This document shows positions 1-7,579 of a stretch of DNA of 64,000 nt, in pieces. A model generated the notes under the pieces. That model was not told the DNA's origin, searched no databases, and worked only from the letters and a program-made list of their open reading frames with translations. Origin of the DNA: Gemmatimonadota bacterium (GTDB lineage Bacteria; JAAXHH01); NCBI GenBank assembly GCA_009838645.1, contig VXRC01000047.1:42420-106419 (forward strand), given 5' to 3'. Made by a program: the position numbers and the translations under genes. How positions within the stretch are numbered: position 1 is the stretch's first letter; each line of letters begins with the position of its first letter.

Positions 1-2
1 AC

Positions 3-386
3 ATGACCCTTGACGAGATCGGCGCGGCGGCCGCGTCCCGCGAGTATGTCGGCCTTATCGATCCCCTGGCAGATGCCATCATCCTGGTTTGCGCCTTGCT
101 GGCCATCTTCTTAACCTGGCGCGCCTGGAACCGGCGGCCCCCTATTGGCGCGGTTCCGACCACGCCCTGGCCTGGAGATAGTGCGGATTCCGCCCGAGAC
201 CAGGGCAATCCGGCCCGGGACCGGGGTCCGGTCCGTTTCCGCAAGATCCGTCGCGTCGAGGACGCCGTAAAATGGGCCCGCGCCATGCTGTGGCGTGCCT
301 TTGTATTGGCGTTTTTCGTCGGGGCGATCCTCACGGCCGGAACCTCCGGAAGCCTGCTGGCCTGGTGGTATCTGGGCGGCCCCTGA
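3..386 (+). CDS. Small predicted membrane protein, unknown function
   Basis: A 127-residue open frame whose first ATG lies at the very edge of the window, so the true start may lie upstream. Two hydrophobic stretches (about residues 24-42 and 98-122) flank a charged, proline- and arginine-rich middle, which suggests a two-pass membrane protein with a soluble loop. I recognise no family. About 200 bases separate it from ispD and a candidate promoter lies in that gap, so it is probably not in the same transcription unit. A coding call rests only on frame length and hydrophobic pattern. Confidence 0.45.
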   Translation: MTLDEIGAAAASREYVGLIDPLADAIILVCALLAIFLTWRAWNRRPPIGAVPTTPWPGDSADSARDQGNPARDRGPVRFRKIRRVEDAVKWARAMLWRAFVLAFFVGAILTAGTSGSLLAWWYLGGP

Positions 387-439
387 TCCGGGGATGGAAG
401 ATCCTCGCGCCGGATTTTGAATCGATCCCCAAAATAACA

Positions 440-468
440 TTCAAATTCCTTCACGCGATCGCTTTAAT
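440..468 (+). promoter_or_regulatory. Candidate sigma70-type promoter upstream of ispD
   Basis: TTCAAA at 440-445 and TTTAAT at 463-468 are separated by 17 bases, inside an AT-rich patch (about 425-480) that stands out from the GC-rich surroundings. Transcription would start near 475, about 120 bases before ispD. The call is by eye only. Confidence 0.35.
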
Positions 469-592
469 TAGTATTCATTAGAGCAGGATCGTCGCAGAGC
501 GCGTGAACGATCGTTTTTGCGGCTCGCAAATTGCACGCGTCCCCCGGCACCCGCGCCCGACGCTCGATTCGGCTCGGAAGGAGGCATTGCCG

Positions 593-1291
593 TTGAATTC
601 GGTCATGGGCATCATACCCGCCGCCGGAACCGGCCTGCGCATGCGGTCGGTCGAGGAGAAACCGTATATCGCGATCGGCGGAAGGTCGATCCTGACCCAT
701 ACCCTCGCCGTCTTCGAGGCGTGCCCGGCCGTGGATGGATACGTGCTGGTGGTTGAGCCCTCCCGGCAGACTTCGTGCATGGCACACCTCGCCGAGGCGG
801 GCGGTGCCTATCCGAAGCTGGCCGGTGTGGTCGCCGGCGGAAGCACGCGCCAGGACTCGGTGTACCGCGGCCTGATGGCCCTTGACGAGGGCACCGGGTC
901 CGTGCTGATTCACGACGCGGCGCGGCCCTGCGTCGAACAGGACGCGCTCGAAGCGTCCGTCCTCGGGGGCGCCAGGCACGGCGCCGTGATCTCGGCCACT
1001 CCGGCCACGGATACGATGAAGATTATCCGCGACGGCGTGGTCGAGGCGACACCGGACCGGTCGGCGCTCTGGCGGGCGCAGACCCCGCAGACCTTCGCAT
1101 ACCGGATCCTGCGGTCGGCCCATGAACGGGCCCGCGAAGAAGGCTACGTGGGTACCGACGACGCCGAACTGGTGGAACGGGCCGGATACGTGGTGCGGGT
1201 GCTGGAGGGCAGTCCGGACAACATCAAGGTGACCACGGCGGAAGACCTGGAAATCGCCGAGCGCATATTACGGCGGCAGGGGCGGATCTGA
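593..1291 (+). CDS. ispD: 2-C-methyl-D-erythritol 4-phosphate cytidylyltransferase (IspD)
   Basis: Transfers CMP from CTP to MEP, the third step of the non-mevalonate isoprenoid pathway, in the cytosol. The nucleotide-binding start PAAGTGLRM is followed by GGST-RQDSVYRGL, by HDAARPC, and by TTAEDLEIAE near the C-terminus, all typical of IspD. The open frame reaches back to 503, but homology begins at about 605. An AGGAGG at 579-584 sits 8 bases before a TTG at 593 and 20 bases before the ATG at 605, so I chose the TTG start (232 residues, normal for the family). ispF follows after about 35 bases, the usual ispDF pairing. Confidence 0.93.
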   Translation: MNSVMGIIPAAGTGLRMRSVEEKPYIAIGGRSILTHTLAVFEACPAVDGYVLVVEPSRQTSCMAHLAEAGGAYPKLAGVVAGGSTRQDSVYRGLMALDEGTGSVLIHDAARPCVEQDALEASVLGGARHGAVISATPATDTMKIIRDGVVEATPDRSALWRAQTPQTFAYRILRSAHERAREEGYVGTDDAELVERAGYVVRVLEGSPDNIKVTTAEDLEIAERILRRQGRI

Positions 1292-1330
1292 CGGTGCGGC
1301 AACCGAAAACAGACGAACGGGGTATTGGAC

Positions 1331-1822
1331 ATGGATGACATTCGCGTGGGTACCGGTTACGACGTCCACGCCTTCGCGGAAGGCAGGCCCCTCGTGCTGG
1401 GCGGCGTGACCATTCCCCATGAACGCGGGCTGCAGGGCCACTCGGACGCGGACGTGCTGTCGCACGCCATTGGCGACGCTATGCTGGGCGCGGCCGGGCT
1501 GGGCGATATAGGGACTCACTTCCCGGATACCGACGCCCGTTATCGCGGGATTTCCAGCCTCGTGCTGCTCCAACGGATTATTGACGCACTGGGCGAATCC
1601 GGTTATACTGTAACGAATGTGGACGCCACCGTCGTCGCGGAACGTCCGAAACTGTCGCCTTTCGTGCCGCGGATGCGCGACCGGATCGGCGAAGCCCTCG
1701 GACTCCCGGAAGACCGCGTGTCGATCAAGGCCACAACTTCAGAAAGACTCGGATTCACGGGACGGGAAGAAGGCATCGCGGCCCTCGCCGTGGTACTGAT
1801 CCGTTCCGCTGACGGCGGGTGA
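1331..1822 (+). CDS. ispF: 2-C-methyl-D-erythritol 2,4-cyclodiphosphate synthase (IspF)
   Basis: Cyclises CDP-ME 2-phosphate to MEcPP with loss of CMP, the fifth step of the MEP pathway. The family signature is complete: GYDVHAF with the Zn ligands D and H, SDADVLSHAI, DIGTHFPDTD, and the C-terminal ATTSERLGFTGREEGI. Length is about 163 residues, as expected for this homotrimeric enzyme. A TTG two codons upstream (1325) is an alternative start. The 3' end, including the stop codon, is repeated just downstream (see repeat at 1810-1859). It is probably cotranscribed with ispD. Confidence 0.95.
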   Translation: MDDIRVGTGYDVHAFAEGRPLVLGGVTIPHERGLQGHSDADVLSHAIGDAMLGAAGLGDIGTHFPDTDARYRGISSLVLLQRIIDALGESGYTVTNVDATVVAERPKLSPFVPRMRDRIGEALGLPEDRVSIKATTSERLGFTGREEGIAALAVVLIRSADGG

Positions 1823-1859
1823 TTTGCGTTTTACGAGTGACGGCGGGTGATTTGCGTTT
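1810..1859 (+). repeat. 22-bp direct repeat duplicating the ispF 3' end
   Basis: Bases 1810-1831 and 1838-1859 are identical over 22 positions, with a 28-bp period. The first copy contains the last ispF codons and its TGA stop. The second copy ends at the base before the parA ATG, so it forms the parA leader. It includes GGCGGGTGA, the only weak ribosome-binding candidate for parA. Confidence 0.9.
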
Positions 1860-2663
1860 ATGGGCAAGGTCATTTCGATAGCGAATCAGAAGGGCGGGGT
1901 GGGCAAGACGACGACGTCCGTCAACCTGTCCGCCTGCCTGGGCGTCGCGGAGAAGAAGACGCTGCTGGTCGACCTGGATCCGCAGTCGAACGCCACGTCG
2001 GGACTCGGCCTGCAGGACCGGACGCTGGACGTAACGATTTACGAAGTCCTGCTGGACGAGCGCGACATCGGGGAAGCCGTCCAGCAGACCGAGATCCCCG
2101 CGCTCCACGCCGTCCCGGCCCATCGACGGCTGGTCGGCGCCGAAATCGAGTTGGTATCGGCCATCGCCCGGGAACGGAAACTGGAAGAGGCGATCAAGCC
2201 CATACGCGACGAGTACGAGTACATCCTGATCGATTGCCCGCCCTCCCTGAGCCTGCTCACCCTGAACGCCCTCACGGCGGCCGACTCGGTGTTGATTCCC
2301 ATACAGTGCGAGTATTACGCCCTCGAGGGGCTCGGGCAGTTGCTCAATTCGATCCGGAAGATCCAGAAGCACCTGAACCGCAACCTGAAGATCGAAGGCA
2401 TCCTCCTGACGATGTACGACAGGCGCCTCAACCTCTCGAGACAGATCGAGGTGGAAGCCAAGCAGTATTTCGCGGACAAGGTCTACCAGACCACCATCCC
2501 GAGAAACGTCCGGTTGAGCGAAGCGCCGAGTTTCGGGAGTCCGATTATCCTCTACGATATTCTCTCGTCTGGCGCGGAAAGCTATATGAATCTGGCCAGG
2601 GAGGTGATGGCCAATGGCAGCCAGGAAAGCGCTGGGACGGGGGCTGGAAGCGCTGATCCCTGA
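1860..2663 (+). CDS. parA: Chromosome partitioning ATPase ParA (Soj)
   Basis: ParA-type Walker ATPase that uses a nucleoid-bound ATP-dimer cycle to move ParB-parS complexes. The deviant Walker A KGGVGKTTT is at residues 11-19, LLVDLDPQSNATSG follows, and the Walker B YILIDCPPSL lies near residue 120. Length of 267 residues is usual for a chromosomal ParA. No strong ribosome-binding site precedes the ATG. Its last 50 bases overlap parB in another frame, implying tight translational coupling. The short distal tail (from about NGSQES onward) is likely to be drift within the overlap. Confidence 0.95.
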   Translation: MGKVISIANQKGGVGKTTTSVNLSACLGVAEKKTLLVDLDPQSNATSGLGLQDRTLDVTIYEVLLDERDIGEAVQQTEIPALHAVPAHRRLVGAEIELVSAIARERKLEEAIKPIRDEYEYILIDCPPSLSLLTLNALTAADSVLIPIQCEYYALEGLGQLLNSIRKIQKHLNRNLKIEGILLTMYDRRLNLSRQIEVEAKQYFADKVYQTTIPRNVRLSEAPSFGSPIILYDILSSGAESYMNLAREVMANGSQESAGTGAGSADP

Positions 2664-3474
2664 CCTTCCGGACGACCAGGAAGGACGGCAAAGCGTGCTC
2701 CAGGTGCCGATAGACCGGATATCGGCCAATCCCTACCAACCGAGGCAGTCCTTCGACCAGGCCAGGCTCGACGAACTGGCCCGGTCCATCCTCGAAAAGG
2801 GTGTAATCCAGCCGGTGACCGTCCGCCGGAAGAACGGGCAGGAAGAATACGAACTGATCGCCGGGGAACGGAGGCTGCGGGCCGCCAGGCAAACGGGCTA
2901 CCAGACCATACCGGCCATCGTCATGGCGGTTTCATCTCCCGAAGAAATGATGGAACTGTCGCTGATCGAGAACATCCAGCGGGACGACCTGAACCCGATC
3001 CACGAAGCCCGGGCGTACCTTCGGCTGCAGGAAGAATGCCACCTCACCCAGGAGGAAGTCGCCACACGCGTGGGGAAGAACAGGACGACGGTGGCCAACA
3101 CGCTCCGGCTGCTGAAACTGCCGGCCGAGGTCCAGAAGTGCCTCCTGGCCGACGAAATCACCATGGGCCACGCGCGGGCGCTGCTCGGCCTGGAAAACCG
3201 TACGGAACAGGCCGAGTTGTGCAAGCAGGTCGTAAAGAAGGGCCTGTCCGTCCGCAAGGTGGAAGAACTGGTCAAGAAACGCTTCGAGGAGAAGCGGGAA
3301 AGCACACCGGCGCGCAAGCCCCACGACGTCGCGGCCGCCGAGTCCATCATGCAGCGCATACTCGGCACGAAGGTGAACATCAATCGCAGGCAGCACAAGG
3401 GGAAGATCGAAATCGAGTTCTATTCCACGGACGACCTGAACCGCATCCTCGAACTGCTGAAAGTCCGACTGTGA
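2614..3474 (+). CDS. parB: Chromosome partitioning protein ParB (Spo0J), CTPase/DNA clamp
   Basis: ParB binds parS, spreads as a CTP-dependent clamp and stimulates ParA. The N-terminal extension ALGRGLEALIP is the usual ParA-stimulating peptide. GERRLRAA marks the CTP-binding box, ENIQRDDLNPI follows, and the helix-turn-helix lies in TQEEVATRVGKNRTTVANTLRLL. A C-terminal dimerisation segment ends the 286-residue protein. AGGGAGG at 2598-2604, 9 bases before the ATG, supports this start inside parA. I saw no canonical parS 16-mer in the window, although I could scan only by eye. Confidence 0.95.
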   Translation: MAARKALGRGLEALIPDLPDDQEGRQSVLQVPIDRISANPYQPRQSFDQARLDELARSILEKGVIQPVTVRRKNGQEEYELIAGERRLRAARQTGYQTIPAIVMAVSSPEEMMELSLIENIQRDDLNPIHEARAYLRLQEECHLTQEEVATRVGKNRTTVANTLRLLKLPAEVQKCLLADEITMGHARALLGLENRTEQAELCKQVVKKGLSVRKVEELVKKRFEEKRESTPARKPHDVAAAESIMQRILGTKVNINRRQHKGKIEIEFYSTDDLNRILELLKVRL

Positions 3475-3535
3475 GACGCGCCTGACCCCATACACGCCAC
3501 ACGCCTGTTCAGCCCCGTTATTTTGCCGATATCCG

Positions 3536-3565
3536 TTGACTTTCAGTGCCGGCGACCTATATTTA
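3536..3565 (+). promoter_or_regulatory. Strong candidate promoter for the M23/bactofilin/ATP operon stretch
   Basis: TTGACT at 3536-3541 and TATATT at 3558-3563 are spaced by 16 bases, close to the sigma70 consensus. This lies 60 bases after parB. Transcription from here would begin near 3570, which argues against the upstream GTG at 3546 as the M23 peptidase start and in favour of the start at 3630 or 3639. Confidence 0.5.
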
Positions 3566-3638
3566 TCCTGTTGCGCCGAATCCGTCGAGAGGCGTGACGG
3601 AACAAGGAGGTACGCACGTATCCGGGGCGGTGTCGGCC

Positions 3639-4574
3639 ATGTTCAGAGTGCACTGGATGACATTGGTTTTCGTCTCCGACCGATCGGGCCGGGCGCACGA
3701 ACTGCGCATGCCGCGGTTCCTGTTCGGCGCGCTCGTCGTGGTGATCGGCCTGTGCGTACTCGCGCCGGTGGCTGTCCTGGTCCTTCCAGCGGGTATAGCC
3801 GACGTTACTTTCGGCTATTCCTTGAAGGAACAGATGAGGTCGGTTGAGGACAAGTCCACGGAACTCGCCCGGCAACTGGAAGAAGTGAAAGAGACCGTCC
3901 GAACCATTCGCAGGCTGGCGGGCGTAGAGTCGATCGATTCGGGATACCTGGCCGGCGTGGACGATGAAACCGGCCATCGGCCGGCCTGGTCCACTTTGGC
4001 CGCCCACCGGGACGGGCTGCCCTTCCTGGCGGATGACGGCCTTCCGGCGGGGGCTGCGGCCAGCCTGGTCAGCCTGGCCGGCCAGGGCGCCCTTTCTACG
4101 ACGGCCGGCGCGGCCGACGCGGAAAGCGAAAGCGCGGCGCTGTTCCGGTACGTGCCGTCCATATGGCCCGTGGCGGGCTGGGTGACCCGGGAGTTTCAGT
4201 CCGGGGAAGACTCGATCGTCGCGACGCATTTCGGCCTGGACGTCGCCGCCCGCGAAAGTACGCCGGTCGTGTCCACGGCCGACGGGATCGTGACGTTCGC
4301 GGACTGGGACCAGAACCTGGGCTGGCTGGTCAAGATCGATCACGGATATGATATGTCGACGTATTACGGTCACAATTCCAGGCTGCGCGTCGACCGCGGC
4401 CAGGCGGTCCGCAGAGGACAGATCATCGCCCTGGTCGGGAACACGGGCCGAAGCACGGCGCCGCATCTGCATTACGAGGTCTGGAAAGACGACGTTCCCG
4501 TAGATCCCCGCGGCTACCTGCCCGAGGTCATCCACTGGGACGATCTGCTGTTGAGCTTGCGAACGCAACGCTGA
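3639..4574 (+). CDS. M23 family metallopeptidase (LytM-type cell-wall endopeptidase)
   Basis: Predicted membrane-anchored murein endopeptidase. After a short cytosolic N-terminus there is one transmembrane segment (about residues 24-46), a coiled-coil-like stretch (about 55-90), a linker, then the M23 domain. Zn ligands are visible as HFGLD (H197, D201) and HLHYE (H276, H278), with YYGHNSRL and GNTGRSTAPHLHYE around them. The open frame extends to a GTG at 3546, which overlaps the candidate promoter. I prefer ATG 3639, with GTG 3630 also possible. AAGGAGG at 3604-3610 is too far from either to decide. The bactofilin gene starts 3 bases after its stop, and M23 peptidase-bactofilin partnerships shape cell walls in several bacteria. 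Confidence 0.88.
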   Translation: MFRVHWMTLVFVSDRSGRAHELRMPRFLFGALVVVIGLCVLAPVAVLVLPAGIADVTFGYSLKEQMRSVEDKSTELARQLEEVKETVRTIRRLAGVESIDSGYLAGVDDETGHRPAWSTLAAHRDGLPFLADDGLPAGAAASLVSLAGQGALSTTAGAADAESESAALFRYVPSIWPVAGWVTREFQSGEDSIVATHFGLDVAARESTPVVSTADGIVTFADWDQNLGWLVKIDHGYDMSTYYGHNSRLRVDRGQAVRRGQIIALVGNTGRSTAPHLHYEVWKDDVPVDPRGYLPEVIHWDDLLLSLRTQR

Positions 4575-4577
4575 CGC

Positions 4578-5081
4578 GTGCGGATCTTCAGGCGCGGGGC
4601 GATTCAGGAGCGCGGTATGACGATCATTGCCAAAGGCGCTGAAATGAACGGCTCGATGGACATAGAGGGCAATGTCCGGGTAGACGGCACCGTGCACGGC
4701 GACGTGAGAGCCACCGAAGGGGTCGAGGTCGGCAAGACCGGCCGGATCGTAGGATCGACCATAGAATCCAAGACCGCGGTCATTCATGGTTACGTGGAAA
4801 GCCACCTTATCGTATCGCAGCACATTCTCCTGGGCGGCAAATCCACCCTGGTCGGCGACCTGAAGACCAAGACCCTCGTCATCGAGGAAGGAGCGGTATT
4901 CCACGGGAATTCGGCCATGGCGGAAGAACTCGCCGGATCGGACCAGGTGAGCCAGCCGAACAAGGCTAACCAGACGAAGCAGACGAAGCAGACGAATCAG
5001 GCGGACCGCGCGGACGGCGCGGACGGCGGAGACGCCGCCGCATCCGGTACGACCGGGACTCGAAATACCTACGAGCGTTAA
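4578..5081 (+). CDS. Bactofilin, polymer-forming cytoskeletal protein
   Basis: A 167-residue bactofilin. The central domain has the repeating beta-helix pattern of hydrophobic and glycine positions (MDIEGNVRVDGTVHGDV, VEVGKTGRIVGST, HLIVSQHILLGGKST). Bactofilins form nucleotide-independent filaments that recruit peptidoglycan-modifying enzymes. The C-terminal tail is low-complexity: 9-base repeats encode Lys-Gln-Thr and Ala-Asp-Gly runs. It starts with GTG. Its position 3 bases downstream of the M23 gene suggests a functional pair. It lies 10 bases before atpZ. Confidence 0.9.
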   Translation: MRIFRRGAIQERGMTIIAKGAEMNGSMDIEGNVRVDGTVHGDVRATEGVEVGKTGRIVGSTIESKTAVIHGYVESHLIVSQHILLGGKSTLVGDLKTKTLVIEEGAVFHGNSAMAEELAGSDQVSQPNKANQTKQTKQTNQADRADGADGGDAAASGTTGTRNTYER

Positions 5082-5091
5082 CTGATGGTCT

Positions 5092-5361
5092 ATGGCACGG
5101 GACACGCAGGGCAAATGGCAGTACATGAGGGAAGCCGGGGAGCTCGCCGTAATCGGCCTGACTCTGGTGTTCGCCACCGCGATCGGGTACTTCCTGGGTC
5201 ACCAGGTCGAACGGGTCTGGCCTGAGTGGAAGCCCTGGGGCGGCGTCGTCGGCGCCATGCTCGGGGTCGTGGCCGGGTTCCTGGAGATGGCGAGGACGCT
5301 GAAACGGCTGAACAGGAAGATCGAAGCGGCGGAACGGGAGAGAGATGGCGCAAACCACTGA
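5092..5361 (+). CDS. AtpZ/AtpI-family ATP synthase accessory protein
   Basis: An 89-residue protein with two membrane segments (about residues 16-36 and 46-64) and a charged C-terminus. The GYFLGHQVERV hairpin is typical of AtpZ/AtpI proteins, which lie at the head of ATP synthase operons and are linked to Mg2+ uptake or ring assembly. The last 17 bases overlap the next gene, also AtpI-like. Family assignment rests on size, topology and position. Confidence 0.75.
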   Translation: MARDTQGKWQYMREAGELAVIGLTLVFATAIGYFLGHQVERVWPEWKPWGGVVGAMLGVVAGFLEMARTLKRLNRKIEAAERERDGANH

Positions 5362-5806
5362 ACATGACGGCGAGCCGCTGAGGCGGTTCCTGCCCCGCGT
5401 CTACCGGATCTGCGCCGTGCTGACCATCGTCGGCACCATCGCGGCGCGGGTGGCGGGCGCGGACCTGCTTGCCGTCAATTTCTTCGTCGGGTCGCTGATC
5501 GGGCTGACCATGCTCTACGTCACGGCCTGGCTGGTCCGCCGTTTCGTGACGCCCGGCGAGCAGATCAAGCGGAACCGCAACAAGCTGTTCCTGCTGCTGA
5601 TGGCCAAGCTGCCGCTGCTGGGGATCGTACTTTATTTCGTGACGTCGGGGAACTGGTTCCACCCCATCGGGTTGCTGACGGGCGTGTCCCTGATTCCCTT
5701 CACGCTGACCCTGTGCGGACTCGTCCTGGTCATGAGACAGGGTTCATCGGATAATCGGGCAGACTGGACCGCCGTGTTGAGCAAGCCGAAGCGGTCTTTC
5801 CGGTAA
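5345..5806 (+). CDS. ATP synthase subunit I-like membrane protein
   Basis: A 153-residue protein with four predicted membrane segments, placed directly before the a-subunit gene, as AtpI/ATP synthase protein I usually is. AtpI is thought to help assemble the c-ring. The start overlaps the previous gene by 17 bases. Its stop codon lies in the ribosome-binding site of atpB (AAGGAGG at 5805-5811), so translation is probably coupled. Sequence motifs are weak in this family, so the call leans on context. Confidence 0.65.
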   Translation: MAQTTEHDGEPLRRFLPRVYRICAVLTIVGTIAARVAGADLLAVNFFVGSLIGLTMLYVTAWLVRRFVTPGEQIKRNRNKLFLLLMAKLPLLGIVLYFVTSGNWFHPIGLLTGVSLIPFTLTLCGLVLVMRQGSSDNRADWTAVLSKPKRSFR

Positions 5807-5818
5807 GGAGGTTGTCCT

Positions 5819-6631
5819 TTGACTGGTCCGTGGTCGAGTGTCCTCTCTCTGGAGATGGCGACCGAGGGAGGAAGCGGTGAAGCGCACTACTCGATTCTAC
5901 ATGGTATATTTTACCTGCTGGGCCCGCTGGCCGATTGGATCCCCCAACCCGTCAGGCAGCCGGATCTCCTGCTGAATACCCTGCTCGTCTTCGTCATTGT
6001 CCTCGTTCTCGTAACCATCGCGGTAAGAACGTTCAAGCGCATACCCGAAGGCTCGGTCCAGACGCTATTCGAAATGGCCGTCGAAGGACTGACCGGCTTC
6101 TTCCTCAATATCGTCGGGGAGCGCGGCAGGAAGTACATTCCCTTTTTCGCCTCCTTCTTCATCTACATCTGGTTCATGAACATGCTGGGCGTCATACCCG
6201 GTATGCAGTCGCCCACCGCCGATCTGAACACCACCCTCGGATTCGCCCTGATCTCCATCGTCTCGGCCCATCTCATCGGCCTGCGCGAGATCGGACTCAA
6301 GGCCTATCTCTGGCATTTCTGGGGCGAACCCAAGTGGATGGGCGTGCTCATGTGCCCGCTTCATATCGTTGGCGAGTTCGCCAAGGTCATCTCCCTGTCG
6401 ATCCGCCTCTTCGGAAACGTGTTCGGAGAAGAGATGATCGTACTGGTGCTTCTGGGCTTGTCCCCGGTCTTCCTTATTGGCGCCCTCGAGGTGCCCTTCG
6501 TGCCGATGCAGGTTCCGATGTTGATGTTCGGCGTATTTTCGGGGACGGTCCAGGCGATGATCTTCTCGGTGCTGAGCGCCGTGTACGTGGCCCAGTTCCT
6601 GGATCACGACCACGGGGAGGAAGACCACTGA
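5819..6631 (+). CDS. atpB: F0F1 ATP synthase subunit a
   Basis: Stator membrane subunit that forms the two ion half-channels beside the c-ring. The essential arginine is R196 in SIRLFGNVFGEE, the hallmark of the family. Five to six membrane segments are visible and the length of 270 residues is ordinary. The start is TTG, 7 bases after AAGGAGG at 5805-5811. The last 18 bases, including the stop, are duplicated in tandem immediately downstream (6615-6651). Confidence 0.95.
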   Translation: MTGPWSSVLSLEMATEGGSGEAHYSILHGIFYLLGPLADWIPQPVRQPDLLLNTLLVFVIVLVLVTIAVRTFKRIPEGSVQTLFEMAVEGLTGFFLNIVGERGRKYIPFFASFFIYIWFMNMLGVIPGMQSPTADLNTTLGFALISIVSAHLIGLREIGLKAYLWHFWGEPKWMGVLMCPLHIVGEFAKVISLSIRLFGNVFGEEMIVLVLLGLSPVFLIGALEVPFVPMQVPMLMFGVFSGTVQAMIFSVLSAVYVAQFLDHDHGEEDH

Positions 6632-6651
6632 TAGGGAGGAAGACCACTGAT
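6615..6651 (+). repeat. 18-bp tandem duplication of the atpB 3' end
   Basis: Bases 6615-6632 recur exactly at 6634-6651 (19-bp period). The first copy carries the last atpB codons and the TGA stop. The second is noncoding. A shorter direct repeat of GATTCTG follows (about 6649-6670). The arrangement is like the duplication at the end of ispF. Confidence 0.88.
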
Positions 6652-6725
6652 TCTGACATCACGGATTCTGTTATTGATGTTTGATTTGTTGTAGTTCAAT
6701 CTCCATTCCGAAAGGAGCTCGCTTC

Positions 6726-6998
6726 ATGCTGTACTACATGGGTTTAGGACTTGGCGTGGCGCTGGCCGTTTCCGTAGCGGCCATCGGCTCGGGTGTCGGT
6801 CAGGGGATCGCGACCGGTCTGGCCTGTCAGGGCATTTCCCGTCAACCCGAATCCGCCGGCCGTATCCAGCTGGTGTTGATCATCGGCCTGGCGTTCATGG
6901 AATCGCTGGCGATCTACGGCCTGCTGGTGTTCTTCATGCTCCAGGGCCAGTTGCCGTCCTTCGAACAGGTCATGGAACTGAGCCGCCTCGCCCAGTAG
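6726..6998 (+). CDS. atpE: F0F1 ATP synthase subunit c
   Basis: A 90-residue hairpin proteolipid that forms the rotor ring. Helix 1 contains GSGVGQG (Q26), the polar loop has RQPE (39-42), and helix 2 has the ion-binding carboxylate E59 in FMESLAIYG. The start is fixed by AAAGGAG at 6711-6717, 8 bases before ATG 6726; an upstream in-frame codon at 6681 is unlikely. Q26, E59, S60 and Y64 match polar positions used by Na+-binding c-rings, but the Thr usually next to Ser is Leu61. The coupling ion therefore cannot be settled by reading alone. Confidence 0.94.
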   Translation: MLYYMGLGLGVALAVSVAAIGSGVGQGIATGLACQGISRQPESAGRIQLVLIIGLAFMESLAIYGLLVFFMLQGQLPSFEQVMELSRLAQ

Positions 6999-7065
6999 CA
7001 GTCAAGCGGCTTGCGGCGCGCGCCTGTTAAGGAGCGTGCCGCCGGCGTTCGAAGGAGCATAGCGC

Positions 7066-7572
7066 GTGTTAGATATCCTGCACGATCTTGGCATTGACCT
7101 GAGCACCCTGATCATCCAGATGATCGGGTTCGCCGTCCTGTTCTTCGTCCTGAGGAAGTATGTCTTCGGCATGATCGCCCAGGCCATCGAAGACAGGAAA
7201 CGGGATATCCGCGACCGCATGGAGGGACTGGACGCGGACCGGGCGGAATTGGACCGTCTGCACGAGGAAGCCAGGCGGCGGCTCGAGGACATCGAGACCG
7301 AGGCCCGCGAGAAGATGCAGGCCGCGGTCGACCAGGCCAACGCGGAACGGGGCCGGATCCTCGAGCATACCCAGCAGGAAGCGGAGCGCGAGCTCGAGAA
7401 GGCGCGCAACACGATCCGGCGCGAGAAGGAATACGCCGTGGCCGAACTGCGCGCGCAGGTGGGCGATCTGGCGGTGGAAATCGCGGGCAGGATCCTGAAC
7501 AGCACCCTGGACGCGACGGAACACCGGAAGGTCGTGGACGAGTTCATCGCTCAGATGCCTTCAAAGGAATAA
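7066..7572 (+). CDS. atpF: F0F1 ATP synthase subunit b
   Basis: Peripheral-stalk subunit of 168 residues. It has one N-terminal membrane helix (about residues 8-28), then a long charged helix rich in Glu, Arg and Ala with heptad character, and a C-terminus that would contact delta. The start is GTG with AAGGAG at 7052-7057, 8 bases upstream. Only one b-type gene is present in the operon, so the stalk is probably a b homodimer. Confidence 0.92.
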   Translation: MLDILHDLGIDLSTLIIQMIGFAVLFFVLRKYVFGMIAQAIEDRKRDIRDRMEGLDADRAELDRLHEEARRRLEDIETEAREKMQAAVDQANAERGRILEHTQQEAERELEKARNTIRREKEYAVAELRAQVGDLAVEIAGRILNSTLDATEHRKVVDEFIAQMPSKE

Positions 7573-7579
7573 GGGACCG

